The notes: generated from the letters alone by a model not told the origin. Shown: positions 11,509-22,849, counted from the first letter of the stretch. The stretch: DNA of 64,000 nucleotides from Crambe crambe (GCA_963924555.1 OZ004584.1:2541001-2605000), one strand, 5' to 3'. Translations and numbers: made by a program.

Positions 11509-11869
11509 GCCATGCAGTTACTATTATGCTTTACATTTTTGTTAAACAAGTTCTTTCTTTTTACTATTCACCTATGTAGCTATGTTATAGTATTAGCTAT
11601 GCAGAATTTTTTTTTGAAAAGTCCTTTATGATATTGTAATTTTCTTGAATTAAATTCAAAGTGTGTGTGATGTTATTTCTATGTTTTACAAGTCTGTGTA
11701 AATAGAAATGAAAATGGCACTTGTTCATGGCACACATTATCTTCTTGTGCCTGCTCAGCCAGGCGAATGTTTGCTCACAAGCCATAGTATTAAAATGTGG
11801 ATTTTCAGCTCGTATACTTTCAGTGCTATACTTTTGTTGGCAAACTGTGGAGATCATCAATTACCTGTA

Positions 11870-11875
11870 AATAAA
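11870..11875 (+). promoter_or_regulatory. Polyadenylation signal AATAAA of the preceding gene
   Basis: AATAAA lies about 360 bp after the stop codon at 11508, with no intervening gene on this strand. It is the first canonical signal found downstream. Confidence 0.4.
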
Positions 11876-11939
11876 GTTACAGTATTAGATGAATAATAGC
11901 TAGCTCTATATCTATTGGCACCTTGATGATATCTGACCA

Positions 11940-12420
11940 AATGTACTGTACATGTACTTGAGATCTCCAGAGGCTTTTTAAGGACTTTGAGGTTATCCAA
12001 ATGGCACATGTTGTCGTATGCAAGGATGATATTCTGCATTACACTTCTTCCCTGACTTCCAAAAGCAGCTACTAGCCATGTTAAGACAAGTAAGAAATCT
12101 TTTAAAAAACTGGATGGTTATCACATTTATTTTTGCAGGTATAGGTATAGCTATAGCTATAGCTAGCTACATAGCTATAATCTTACTTGTATAATGGCTG
12201 CCACATATTATGTGACCACCACCGCCCACACAAAACCATGTTCCCCTTGTCCACTTTTGTAGCGTGACCTTTCCGCCAGTTGTCCTTATTGCAACTGGTT
12301 TTGGTAGCTGGGTCTTCATCCATACCATCTACTGATGTTGCAAGATTAGCATAGGACTTCAGGCTTTCCATTGTACCTGCATAATAACAAAGTACATTCA
12401 CTGTAAAATTTCATACAAAC
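11940..12420 (-). pseudogene. Relic of a KDZ-like transposase gene (two exon pieces)
   Basis: On the minus strand, after an acceptor-like TAATGCAG (about 12035), the frame reads ILAYDNMCHLDNLKVLKKPL (down to about 11960). The AYDNMCHLD...KPL pattern is what I associate with the catalytic region of Kyakuja-Dileera-Zisupton (KDZ) transposases. Upstream at 12401-12183 an open stretch has DNWRKGHATK and RWWSHNMWQPLYK, possibly an earlier exon of the same gene. The catalytic residues cannot be assembled from what remains. E1 is inserted about 100 bp beyond. The family call is from memory of the motif. Confidence 0.4.
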
Positions 12421-12502
12421 ACAAGTCCGCAATGATAGATACATACCTTGGCAGATGAAGTAGACGACATTGGACCATAGATTGTATAGACTACGTAACC
12501 GG

Positions 12503-12570
12503 TGTCATAAAGTTTTGGGGACCCCGTAGTTCTAGGGACCCCCCATCCCTAAAACTACCATAGATATGGG
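12503..12570 (+). repeat. E1 left terminal inverted repeat
   Basis: Pairs with 28945-29011. The two arms agree in TGTCATAA, GTTTTGGGGACCCC, AGGGACCCCC and AAAACTAC in the same order and spacing, with a few substitutions and small gaps. The end base follows directly on CCGG. Confidence 0.88.
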
Positions 12571-12961
12571 GACCCCCTCATAGATATAGGGACCCCCCCA
12601 CCCCCAATCCTCGCGCGCTTTATACATCATTGGACAAAAGTGAGGGAGAGCAAAATATTCAGTTCAAGCTGGGTAAGTTAGCCTAGCTATAGCTAATACA
12701 TCATGTAAACTGTTTTAAGGTTGAATAATACAGAGTTCGAGGCTGTCATATGGACCACAGTTTCGATCATAGCCAAGTTTGATACGATACAAATATATAC
12801 ATTATCCTAGCTTGCATTAATTCTTATTCATATTTTAATCATTACTACAACTACTATTATTTTCATAATTATATTTCATTTTATAATAATACTTATAGTA
12901 GTAATTAAATTACTACTACTATTAATAATAATAGGTAATAATGATAATAATAATAACAATA

Positions 12962-13020
<59 letters not shown>
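12962..13020. repeat. (TAA)n microsatellite
   Basis: About 19 uninterrupted AAT/TAA units within E1's left arm. Confidence 0.9.
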
Positions 13021-15662
13021 GGTCAGATTCCTCTATATACCATACTTTCAGCAAAAATCCAAAATGAAAAGCATAGATTCAATAATATCTGTAGATTCAA
13101 CGATGCTGTACTAGAAATTTGACCTATAACAGCACAAAAGGGTTATTATTGTACATTCAATAATGGAGTGGGTCCCCATATTTACAAAAGGGCCTAAATT
13201 TTGGATGAGATACATATCATAGATTTGGGATGGGATCCCATCCTGATGCAGATTGTAGCTCTCTATGCGGATAGTCTCATGTAGCTGTATATATAGCCAA
13301 GAAAGCGGTTGCTGAATATCGTATGTATGTTGATCAAAGGATATCTCATAGCTATACATAGTTAGATGTATAGTTACTATTCTCCATCTGTAGATATGGG
13401 GACCCCATCGTATGTATGTTGATCAAAGGATATCTCATAGCTACATAGCTAGATACGTATATATTACCATTCTCCATTGTAGATATGGGGACCCCGTCCC
13501 CAAAATTAATTAATGTATACTGATCAAAGGATATTACATACACAGATATATATTGTAGATATGGGATCCCTAAATGTATATTGATCAAAGGATATCTCAT
13601 TCTCCATTGGACCCCATCGTACTATGTTGATCAAAGGATATCTCATACATAGATAGCTATAGGTACCATTCTCCATTGTAGATGTATGGGGACCCCATCC
13701 CAATCAAAACAATCATGAATCTATATGATTCTCCATCTGTAGATATGGGGACCCCATCCACAAATGTACTTTGATCAAAGGATATCTCATCCAGGTACCA
13801 TATACTCCATCGTACGTAGATATGGGGACTCCATCATATGTGTTGATCAAAGGATATCTCATTCACAAATCTACTCATCGTAGATATGGGGACCCCATCG
13901 TATGTATGTTGATCAAAGGATATCTCATAGCTATACATAGCTAGATGTATAGTTACCATTCTCCATTGTAGATACGGGGACCCCGTCCCCAAAATTAATG
14001 TATATTGATCAAAGGATATTATATACAGAGATATAGGTACCATTCTCCATTGTAGATATGGGGATCCCCCAAATGTATATTGGTCAAAGGATATCTCATA
14101 CGTACATACCATTCTCCATTGTAGATACATAGATAGAGGTACTATTCTCTATCTGTAGTTATGGGGACCCCGGCCCATCGTACTATGTTGATCAAAGGAT
14201 ATCTCATACTTTGATCAAAGTACATTCGGGGATGGGATCCCCATATCTACAGATGGAGAATGGTACCTAGCTATATCTAGATGAGGTATCTTGTTTGATC
14301 AATATACATTGATTTTGGTGATGGGGTCCCCATATCTACGATGGAGTAGCTATGGTGCATACCTAGCAATGTAGATTCGTGGATGAGATATCCTTTGATC
14401 AACACAGTCCCCATATCTACAATGGAGTATGGTACGCACCTAGTTGAAGATTCGTGGATGAGATATCCTTTGATCAAAGTACATTTGGGGATGGGGTCCC
14501 CATATCTACAGATGGAGAATGGTGTAGATTTGTGAATGAGATACTTTGATCAATAAATTTTGGGATGGGGTCCCCATACATTTACAATGGAGAATGGGAT
14601 ATCTCATCCACGAATCTTCATAGATATAGCTAGGTATCCCCAAATGTATACTGATCAAAGGATACCACTCTCTGGGACCCCATTAATATCTCATCCATGA
14701 ATCTACACCATTCTCCACCTGTAGATATGGCCATGAATCTTCATTATTATTATTGGAACCAACCATAGATATGGGGATCCCATCCCTAAATGTACATTGA
14801 TACCTCATCATAATATGGGGACCCCACCCCCAAATTTATGTTGATCAACATATCTCATCCACGAATCTACACCATTCTATTTATCATGGAATCCTTAATC
14901 TGTAGATATGGGGACCTCATCTCATCCACATAGATATAGGTACCATTCTCCATCTGTAGATATGGGGACCTCATCATGTTGATCAGAAGATATTTCATCG
15001 ACGAATCTTGGATTGTATGTTGATCAAAGAATATCTCATCCACGAATCTACATAAGTATAGGTATCATTCTCTATTGTAGATATAGGTACCATTCTCCAT
15101 ATCCCAGTTGATAAAGATATAAATTTACATACATGTACGTAGATATAGGTACCATCTCCATCTGTAGATATGGAGACGGTCTCCATATTTACAGATGCAG
15201 AATGGTACCTATATCTTATATCTTTTTTACCCTATCCCAGGAAGCTATCTAGTAGATAGGGGACACCATCCGCTAATTTTGATATCTCATCCCTAGCTAT
15301 GTCAAAAGTTGAGTAGCTATTCTTGGCATTAGTAGCTATGTACATGTGTGTGAAAGTTCTCCTCTCCTCCAACGAGCCAACATCACATTTTATGGGTAGC
15401 AGAAGGTGATATGCAATGATCCAGATCAGATGAGAGTTTGAACTCACCCTCAATGTCTGATTTCTCTCTGTCCCGACTCTTTGCTCTCACGGGCATCACT
15501 GGGGTATTCAGTGGTGGAAATTTTAATAGCATTTATACAAAGGAGTTGAGTCAGACTGATATCAATATACCCAACAGCAACATTTGCATGTCATCATAAG
15601 AGCGATTTTTAAACTGCTACGTAAGCTTACGTACGTACGTACGTCGACTTAAGATTGCGTAT

Positions 15663-17447
15663 ATGCATGTCAACTCGTGCGTCGTGATGGAAGGAAAATT
15701 TAGTTTCAGACAAATCTTTGACTACATCAACTCTGGATTCTATCCAGAGGGTTTGGAAAAACAAGATAAACTCTCTTTACGGAAAAGAGCGAAATACTTT
15801 ATCATAGAGGAAGCTCAGCTCTACTATGTTGGGGGTAAAACTATTACTATTAAAATAGTCTAAATCAGTAGCTAGTTTCATTTATAGGAAAGAGAACAGT
15901 TCCACCAAGGCTGGTGATTGAAAATGTTGATCAACAAAAGAGAATCATATCAGCAATTCATGATGCCAACCATCTGGGATTAAATAGGACTTATGATCTC
16001 ATTTCTAAAAAATATTACTGGCCTTTGATGTACAAAGAAATTTCAGCATATGTAAGTGTTAGCACTAAAGTGTTAGAATATTTTACCACTGTCACATTCA
16101 TATAGGTTCAGACATGCAATCAGTGCCAAAGAAGTAATAAAAAATTAAGGAAAGAAAGTGGTACACTTCATCCTATTCCTGTCACATCTCAATTATGGAG
16201 CCAAATAGGAATGGACCTCATAGGACCACTACCTCAGACTCCTCGTGGCTACAAATATATTATTACAATTACTGATTACTTTTCCAAGTGGGCTGAAGCT
16301 GCCCCTCTTACAGATAAAACTGCTGGAAATGTTGCTAAATTTGTGTACAGTGTGAGTTTTTCACCATAAACTTGAAATATAAATATTTACACTAATTAAT
16401 TTGTAGTGCTTATGCACTGACAAAGCTATTTTTGGTGCAGGCTTGAACATGCTTATGCACTGATAAAGCTATTTTTTTGGTGCAGGCTTGAACGTGCATG
16501 CATGCTTATGCACTGACAAAGCTATTTTTGGTGCAGGCTTGAACATGCTCATGCACTGATAAAGCTATTTTTGGTGCAGGCTTGAACATGCTTAGCTAAA
16601 GCATTATTTTTCATGCTACAGACTTTGAACTTGAATAGTGAATGTGCCTCTGATGTGTATTACTGTGTTTAATGTGAACAGGTGATGTGTCGATATGGTT
16701 GCCCAGAAGTCTTAATCACTGACCAAGGAAAGGAATTCGTGAATGATCTCTCAGCACAGCTCTACTCTATGACAAATACTGAGCATAGAATCACCACTGC
16801 CTACCATCCACAGGTGTTTTTATACATGTACATATTATCCAAGTTCGCTATCTTACCTATAGTTATATTGTTTATAGACCAATGGTCTCACAGAGTGTTT
16901 CAATCAGACTCTTACTAGATGCCTGGCTAAAATGTGCAATCAAGATCATAATGACTGGGATGAGAAGATTGATACCATTTTAATGGGATATCGGGCATCA
17001 AGTCAAGCCTCGACCAAACACTCCCCTTACTTCATGTTATTTCAAAAAGAGATGCATCTTCCAATTGATAACGAAATAATTCCTATAGGAAATATTATTG
17101 AAGAAGGAGATTTGGACAAGACAATGGAGATTTTATTACAGAAAAAGAAAGAATTATTTAAAAAAGTTGAGAGCAATATAAAAATATCCCAGCAAAAGCA
17201 AAAGGAGACCTATGACAGAAAGCATCTCCCCAAGGAATTGGCTCCTGGAACCGAAATCCTGATTGAAAATACTGCTCAAAAAGAAAGAAAGCGAGGAAAG
17301 TTGGATGATGCATTTCTAGGACCATATACAATTCATAAAAGTTTAGGGAAAGGTATATACAAGGTTATGAACCAGAAAGGTGTGATTCTTAAGAAGAAAG
17401 TGAATATCAGCAGGATAAAAATGTACAAGAAGAGAGATGAATCCATG
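15663..17447 (+). CDS. E1 transposase module: spliced DD35E integrase with GPY domain (5 exons, about 428 aa)
   Basis: Exons 15663-15834, 15888-16051, 16106-16351, 16682-16813 and 16878-17447 join with matching phases and no stop. In order: an N-terminal segment from ATG 15663; an HHCC zinc finger (IHDANHLGLNRT, then CNQCQ); the catalytic core with Asp in GMDLIGPLPQ, Asp in LITDQGKEF and Glu in NGLTECFNQ, Asp and Glu being 35 residues apart as in retroviral-type integrases; and a C-terminal GPY/F domain (DAFLGPYTIHKSLGKGIYKV). It should cut and join DNA ends in the nucleus. There is no RT, protease or gag nearby, and TIRs flank the locus, so it is a DNA-transposon integrase. The last donor (GTAATG, 17448) may lead into the proline-rich exons; without splicing there the frame stops at about 17474. 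Confidence 0.85.
16385..16600 (+). repeat. Tandem repeats of about 50-60 bp in E1 integrase intron 3
   Basis: Four copies of a unit with ATGCACTGA(C/T)AAAGCTA and TTTTTGGTGCAGGCTTGAAC. Each unit ends in an acceptor-like GGTGCAG. The copies do not continue the reading frame, so they are intronic. Confidence 0.85.
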
Positions 17448-17537
17448 GTAATGCACCCCATTATCCATTATAGCTAGTTAGCTAGCTACCTTTCCAAAGT
17501 AAAAGACTTTAGCAAATCCTTAATTGCACCAATGCAG

Positions 17538-18414
17538 CCTCCTCCATCACCCTATCAGCAACTTCCTCCATCTGACAAGGTGTCCCATTCCAAGGTGAAA
17601 ACATGCACTTGCACTTCCAATTTCGCTAGTTCTACCTTCATACCTTTGAACATGCTTGCAGCCTCCTCCATTATCCTACCAGCAACCTCCTCAACCATCT
17701 GACAAGGTGCCCCATTCCAAGGTGAAAACATGCACTTCTAATTTTGCTAGTTCTGCCTTCATACCTTTGAACATGCATGCAGCCTCCTCCATCATCTTAT
17801 CAGCAACCTCCTCAACCATCTGACAAGGTGCCCTATTCCAAGGTGAAAACATGCACTTCTAATTTGCTAGTTCTGCCTTCATACCTTTGAACATGCATGC
17901 AGCCTCCTCCATCATCTTATCAGCAACCTCCTCCATCTGACAAGGTGCCCCATTCCAAAGCACTTCCATAGGGGGAGGAAGGTCATCTATTTTCGGTGGG
18001 CTGAGTGTAAAAAAGTGTGACCATACTAGCACGCAAAGCGTGCCATCTAAGGGGGTCTGGGGGTATTTTGGATTTTAAGCCTCACATTCTCTGAGGTTCT
18101 AGGGTGATGTCTCAATTATTGAGGGGGCTCAGCCCCCACCTTCTGAACATTGGGGGGGGGGGGGGGCTTTAGCCCCTCCAGCCCCCACCTTCCGCCTCCT
18201 ATGACTTCTAATTTTGCTAGTTCTGCCTTCACTTTGAACATGCAGCCTCTGGATCCCACACCACCCTATCAGCAACCACTTCAACCACCTGACAAGCACC
18301 CCCATTCCAAGGTAAACATGTATTTCCAATTTAGTTCTGTTTTGAATATGCAGCCTTCTCTATCACCCTATCAGCAACCACTTCAACCATCTGACAAGCA
18401 GCCCCATTACAAGG
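17538..18414 (+). CDS. E1: array of six duplicated proline-rich mini-exons
   Basis: Six copies of a unit of about 120 bp start near 17538, 17663, 17783, 17902, 18245 and 18353. In each, an acceptor ATGCAG is followed by a 57-66 nt open stretch coding P-x-x-x-YQQPxQPSDKxPHSK-like peptides, and in most the stretch ends at AAG/GT. Every copy keeps the open frame although the spacers have drifted, which suggests they are coding. The expected product is a proline/glutamine-rich linker between integrase and the USP domain. Copy 4 is cut by an inserted repeat. Joining to the exons on either side is inferred from position only. Confidence 0.55.
17958..18205. repeat. Small repeat inserted in mini-exon copy 4
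   Basis: Sequence with GGGGGAGGAAGGTCATC, GCACGCAAAGCGTGCC and a G-run of about 16 interrupts the mini-exon unit exactly between CATTCCAA and the next spacer. It has no coding sense and looks like a short dispersed element. Confidence 0.5.
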
Positions 18415-18469
18415 TCCATAGTTATATCTCAGCCAGTCTAGACTTTATAGTGTATAGCTAATACTTCAG

Positions 18470-19790
18470 AAGTTTTGTGGAATTCCCAATAAAGAGAACA
18501 GCTGCTGGTTGATATCAATTGTTCAACTGCTGAATACAACAAGTTTATATCAATTCCTTTATGGTAAGTGTATTTGTCAATGAGCCATTTGTGATAATAA
18601 TGTGATGTTATTAATTAAGGAATGAAAAATATGAATCAAGTTCAGGCTGAGTATTGCAGAATTTTCAAAGCATTGAAGTGTCATCAGTCTGTCAATATTC
18701 TACTTTTGAAGGTGTGGAAGGCCATATTGATATATGTAATGATCTTAGGTATAATCATTTATAGTCCATGCTCAAGCCAAGTCTTGCTAATTGTCATCAT
18801 CAGGACACTGCAGAGGGTTTGCAATCATTAACAGGCCATTTGGTTGAGAGCATTGATGTAAGTTATTGTATAGGAATTCACTCACTTATACATAGCTAAT
18901 ATATAGCTATAAATGCAATTCTTTTACACATGATGATGACAGGAATACAAGTGTGACAGACTGTTTACTACATCTTATTTGACTCAATCCTATTGTACCT
19001 TTTGCCACAATGGAGGAACTCGTGAGGTATAATAATAATAATAATATAAATGATTTTAACCTGATCCTTTAGTTCATTGATGGAGTATTGGAAAAGAATC
19101 CAATCCTTTATTGTTCGCTCGGTAATAGCCGGAAAGAAATCACTGTAGAAGATCTGATTATGTTTGATCATAACATTGATAGAGTCACAAAAGGACCAAG
19201 TGATAGGTAACAGCTATACTTGAAATTTAGTACATGCAGACTTGTTTGTATAATCTATGGTGTATAGACAATGTTCGATCTGCCGAAACTTGGGAGGAAT
19301 TCATGTATCTTCAAAGCTTAAAACTCTGCCAGAGTATTTGTCTATAGTGTGTAAGAGAACTTTAATCTATGGAAGAAAACGATCAGGACCATCCAAGCGA
19401 TCTAATAGACAAGTCATTATTCAGAGGTGCTTGAATAATCATAGTTTGACACTAATAGCTAATATGCATATGTATTACACCGTACAGGAACATAAAACTA
19501 AAGCTTGATGGTAGGACTATCGAGTATCAATTACAAGGATTTATTGTAAGTTTCTTAATGAGTATTGAAAAGAGATTATAGCGATTGTACTGCAGGTACA
19601 TCATGGTACTACAGTAACAAGTGGTCACTGTAAGATTGAATATTACTAGAATGAATAACTGCATAATTTGTCTTCAATATTCACAGATGATACTTATCTG
19701 ACTCAGCAAACCTGTTCTTCTTTGGTCCACATTAATGATTTACATATTTCAGAAGTGGAAGGCAATACTATTGACTCTACATATATCAAG
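18470..19790 (+). CDS. E1 USP-type (C19) deubiquitinase domain, nine small exons
   Basis: Exons 18470-18563, 18620-18711, 18765-18857, 18943-19026, 19073-19206, 19268-19426, 19488-19545, 19596-19629 and 19687-19790 join in phase without a stop. The catalytic Cys box reads GIPNKENSCWLISIVQLL (Cys codon 18503-18505). A QDTAEGLQSL segment matches the QxDAxEFL box. Two CxxC pairs (CTFC, CSIC) fit the zinc ribbon of the fingers region. The His box is YQLQGFIVHHGTTVTSGHY, with the His codon at 19626-19628. The family hydrolyses ubiquitin isopeptide bonds; the substrate here is unknown. Catalytic Cys and His are present; an Asn/Asp partner may be in VHINDLHIS. It follows the integrase exons in the same orientation inside E1, so it is probably part of the same transcript (inference). 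Confidence 0.75.
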
Positions 19791-19828
19791 GTAGCTATAA
19801 TGAATGTTATTATACTTTAGTTCACTCA

Positions 19829-19908
19829 AGTGTTTTAATGCACCTGCACGAGGATGATGCTATAATGCTCGAGATGAGCCGAAGCATCATTCGATGCATT
19901 AAAACACA
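19829..19908. repeat. Short hairpin-forming insertion
   Basis: Arms GTGTTTTAATGCA and TGCATTAAAACAC face each other with an interior GATGATGCT / AGCATCATT pair. It lies in the long gap between the USP and Ulp1 exons. Confidence 0.6.
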
Positions 19909-20470
19909 TGGAGCTAGATCTAAACAATTTTAGTGTTGATCACATGACTTTGATCCAATCAAATTCCACCCTAGCTTTACACACATTGGGTTCAGTAAGA
20001 ATGCTCAAAATTAAAATTCCTCAAGTGTGCATTAAATAGTGCAAATTTAAAGCACATTTTTCAGAGAATCTGATGACCAGCACTAATAGCATGTACATGT
20101 GTTAGTTATAATCTACGAGTTAAATTTGGCGATGTATTAAATTTGATGGTTTGGTGGTCCATCTGTCCAATATCCACCAATAGGTGGATATAGGGCTAGG
20201 GGCCGGGGGTGAGGCTTGAGTGTATATTGTGGAACTATGAGCTGCACACAAGACTACATAATAGCCAGCTAGCTCCGATTCCAGCGTCTCTTTGAGAGTT
20301 CTTGAAGAAGGAGGAAGTGAGCAGGCAGCTGACATCAATCTAAGAATGTTGCCAACTGCGTATGCAAAAATTAAACTCCCAAAATTAACTCCTATATGGC
20401 ATATCACACTTACTACTCTTATTAGTTCTGTTAGTTAAGCAGATTACTAAAAGCCTAATTTATTCTGCAG
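19909..20470. other. E1 intron sequence, no exon recognised
   Basis: Non-coding stretch between the USP and Ulp1 exons. A minus-strand frame of 95 codons (20120-20407) has no recognisable domain and biased composition; I do not treat it as a gene. Confidence 0.4.
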
Positions 20471-20473
20471 AGA

Positions 20474-21800
20474 AATGTGGTAATCCTACTATACTCGACC
20501 TTGGAAACTTCAGTGAGTGCATTGTTAGAAAGCTTACAATCCACTTATTGCATTCCTTTTGGTGTTCTTAATTAAAGGTACATATCTTGGAAATTGATGG
20601 CAATGATTTTTCACCGGAGTTAAAGGTTAGCTAGCAGTCCAAAATCCAGCTATTCTTATTCTTCTTCTATATATGTAGGAGTTCAGCATAATCATACCAG
20701 ATAAGAATGTAAGGACAAGTGGCTATAACTTTAGTTCTTAAAATTACAATACTACAGCAGTTGCATATTGAAACTTTGAGTGATCCACTGCTGGAGCCTA
20801 GCTTGTGGCGATTGAATGATGGTCAATGGCTTGATGATATTGTGAGTTGTACTGTAACCTAAATTTATGATAATTACTTGTTACCTCATTTAGATCATTA
20901 ATAAGTATTTTGCACTATTGAGCCGTGAAAATGATGCTGTAAGTCCAACGCATTTGCTGTTATGAGTTGTATAATAATAATTAGCTGTGAATAGCTACAA
21001 ATCGCAGCAGCAAGTACATTCTTTGGTATCTCTTTAATGAAGGATGGATATAGAGGTGCAAAGAAATATTTCCCAGAAGTAAATGAATTTTACTTATAAT
21101 TGATTATGATCATTAATTTTTTTATCATTGTCAAGAAAAATTTTTTTGATAAAGATGTAGTTTTAATTCCATGGCATCTTAACAATTCTCATTGGATATT
21201 GCTGGTAATTGAAATGTACTATCTAGCTGATCTATAATTATTGTGACCGATATGTATATAGGTTGTGAAACCACAAGAAAAACTTATTATTTTTATGGAT
21301 TCATCGTTGGAGCTATCTAATCCTAAAAAGAGAATTTAATATGGCAAGTAGCTAACCAGCCAATATAAGGCTTCAAAATTATTATTAAATAATTGGCAGG
21401 TATTCTATATGTGAATTGAGTAAAGAGTCTGGATGTGAAGTGGATCAAACAAAGTGGAGGAGATGGAATTCACATGTAATAATAATACCATTAGCTAAGA
21501 ATGATGTTAATTGTTACTAAGCAGAGTATGCCACTTCAAAAGAATACATCAGATTGTGGGATCTTCATATGCATGGTAACTCTTATTATACCTAATAGTA
21601 ATACATAACTGATAATTATTACAGGCTGCTCGCTTTATGGCAATTGGTGAGGTTCCTTCATTTTCTCAGGTTGGTATCATTAGCCAAGAATGTTGATATT
21701 GTTTAGCCATTTATCTTTTAGACTGATATTCCTCATTTAAGAAGAGTGATCCATGAGGAGTTGATTCATGGAAAACTGTTACCAATAAAGTTCAAAGATG
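20474..21800 (+). CDS. E1 Ulp1-type (C48) cysteine peptidase domain, many small exons
   Basis: Short exons give the family's landmarks in order: LWRLNDGQWLDDI then INKYFALLS (the Ulp1 WLND start), KDVVLIPWHLNNSHWILL (catalytic His, codon 21190-21192), VVKPQEKLIIFMDSS (catalytic Asp, 21298-21300), TSDCGIFICM (catalytic Cys, 21555-21557), AARFMAIG, and LRRVIHEELIHGKLL at the end. The family cleaves SUMO or related modifiers. A TAA at 21337-21339 falls in frame after the Asp motif, and the next exon needs another phase, so there is a frame lesion or a splice site I cannot place. It is probably the continuation of the integrase-USP gene. Confidence 0.65.
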
Positions 21801-21844
21801 GTAAACTTTGATTCTTGAATCCTGCATACTAATTATGCTGTCTA

Positions 21845-22590
21845 TTAGATTTAGATTTAAGTGATGAAAAGTCTGGTAGTCCCTCGATACCATTGAAGCA
21901 GATTAATATTCCTTCAGAATACATATTTCCTTCTTTCCATCAAAGAAAGATGAAGATGATGTCTTTATATTTGATCATAGAACAGTCAAGGAAATATGGT
22001 TTGATGTAGCTAAGACATACTTCCGTGAGCACAAAGATCCTATCATTTCAGATCGGTAAATAAAGTAGGTACTTACATGAAAGGGGCTTATGGCACAATA
22101 ATTGAAGTTACGTTTCAACAAAGCTTGGTTCTATAAGCCAGAGGCCCTTTTCTTGGGTACTTCATTAGTTACGTTACATGATGGAATGAGGATTATGACA
22201 TCCTTGATTATAGTGACTGTATATTCAAAAGAGAGTTTGTGAGGAGAGTACTGAAAGAAAATGAAGTAAGTTCATAATAAATTGTACACCTTGATCATAA
22301 CAGTCGCCATGGCAGGACTTATGGAGGAAAATTGTCAGTGGAAAAATTCGTAGCCCTTACAGTGTCAATCCAACTAAGCAATTGAAGAGGAAAATAATGA
22401 CACAATGGCCCATAGAGTTGAATGACTTGGTAGAGCAAATAGCTATAGTTTAATTAGCTTGTTAATAATTATACTAAATTACGTTGCAGGGATTTGAAGT
22501 AGAGACATATCTGAAAGCACTCCAGTGTGATGTACAGAACGTGAAATGATCACAGGTCTCCAGATAGCAGAATATATTTTATGGCCAGAG
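21845..22590 (+). pseudogene. E1 gene, 3' exons with apparent frameshifts
   Basis: Exon-like blocks continue after the Ulp1 domain: DLDLSDEKSGSPSIPL; KDEDDVFIFDHRTVKEIWFD in a frame shifted by one (near 21930); YDILDYSDCIFKREFV; SPWQDLWRKIVSGKI; and GFEVETYLKALQC followed, after a one-base shift near 22540, by EMITGLQIAEYILWPE ending at a donor at 22591. No known domain. The two shifts suggest that the 3' part is decaying while the integrase and USP parts are clean. Confidence 0.45.
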
Positions 22591-22622
22591 GTAAACTCAA
22601 TTTTATGAAATTACATAATATA

Positions 22623-22828
22623 TGTTAAAGATATTGCACTTTCCACTCATTACATGCACCTAACACGTGGCTATGGATATACGGACTCTAGAACATTCTA
22701 TTCTATTGTATCATGATTCATGCGTGCAGTTTTGTCAGTCAGACACTTTTGATCCTTTTGTTAAAGTCATTATTGTTGCTGTTGTCTTCGCGCATTGCTA
22801 CCTGCTGTGCTATCCAACTCCGCCAATA
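22623..22828 (+). repeat. copia 5' LTR
   Basis: Starts TGTTAAAGATATTGCAC and ends CCGCCAATA (TG...TA rather than TG...CA). Boundaries are fixed by comparison with the 3' copy and by the ATATA duplication. Confidence 0.95.
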
Positions 22829-22842
22829 GGTTATGGGCTCAG
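22829..22842 (+). other. copia primer-binding site
   Basis: GGTTATGGGCTCAG directly follows the 5' LTR. It resembles the copia-type site complementary to an internal part of initiator Met tRNA. Confidence 0.7.
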
Positions 22843-22849
22843 GACGAAG

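Larger units (their letters stand above)
12503..15250. repeat. E1 left subterminal satellite array
   Basis: A long irregular array built from two motifs: GTAGATATGGGGACCCCATC and TTGATCAAAGGATATCTCAT, present many times on both strands, with variable spacers such as TAGGTACCATTCTCCAT. Arms facing each other near 14190-14260 make local palindromes. A (TAA)n tract lies at about 12962-13020. Short frames across the array are products of the repeat and not genes. The array directly adjoins the TIR, so it may hold multiple transposase-binding sites (inference). Confidence 0.85.

Noticed and set aside
13111-15186. Several minus-strand frames of 60-98 codons with EISFDQHTYD-like repeats
   Set aside because: They are translations of the E1 subterminal satellite; the peptide repeats follow the DNA repeat and have no start or splice logic.
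12962-15300. CRISPR-like array
   Set aside because: Repeats are irregular in spacing and orientation, spacers are themselves repetitive, and the context is eukaryotic with introns.
20120-20407. Minus-strand frame of 95 codons as a gene
   Set aside because: No domain and no matching splice sites; lies in the intron between USP and Ulp1 exons.
22667-22849. Extra 61 codons ahead of the copia polyprotein
   Set aside because: They lie inside the 5' LTR and across the primer-binding site. The same frame recurs in the 3' LTR (26803 onward), so it is LTR sequence and not a separate gene.
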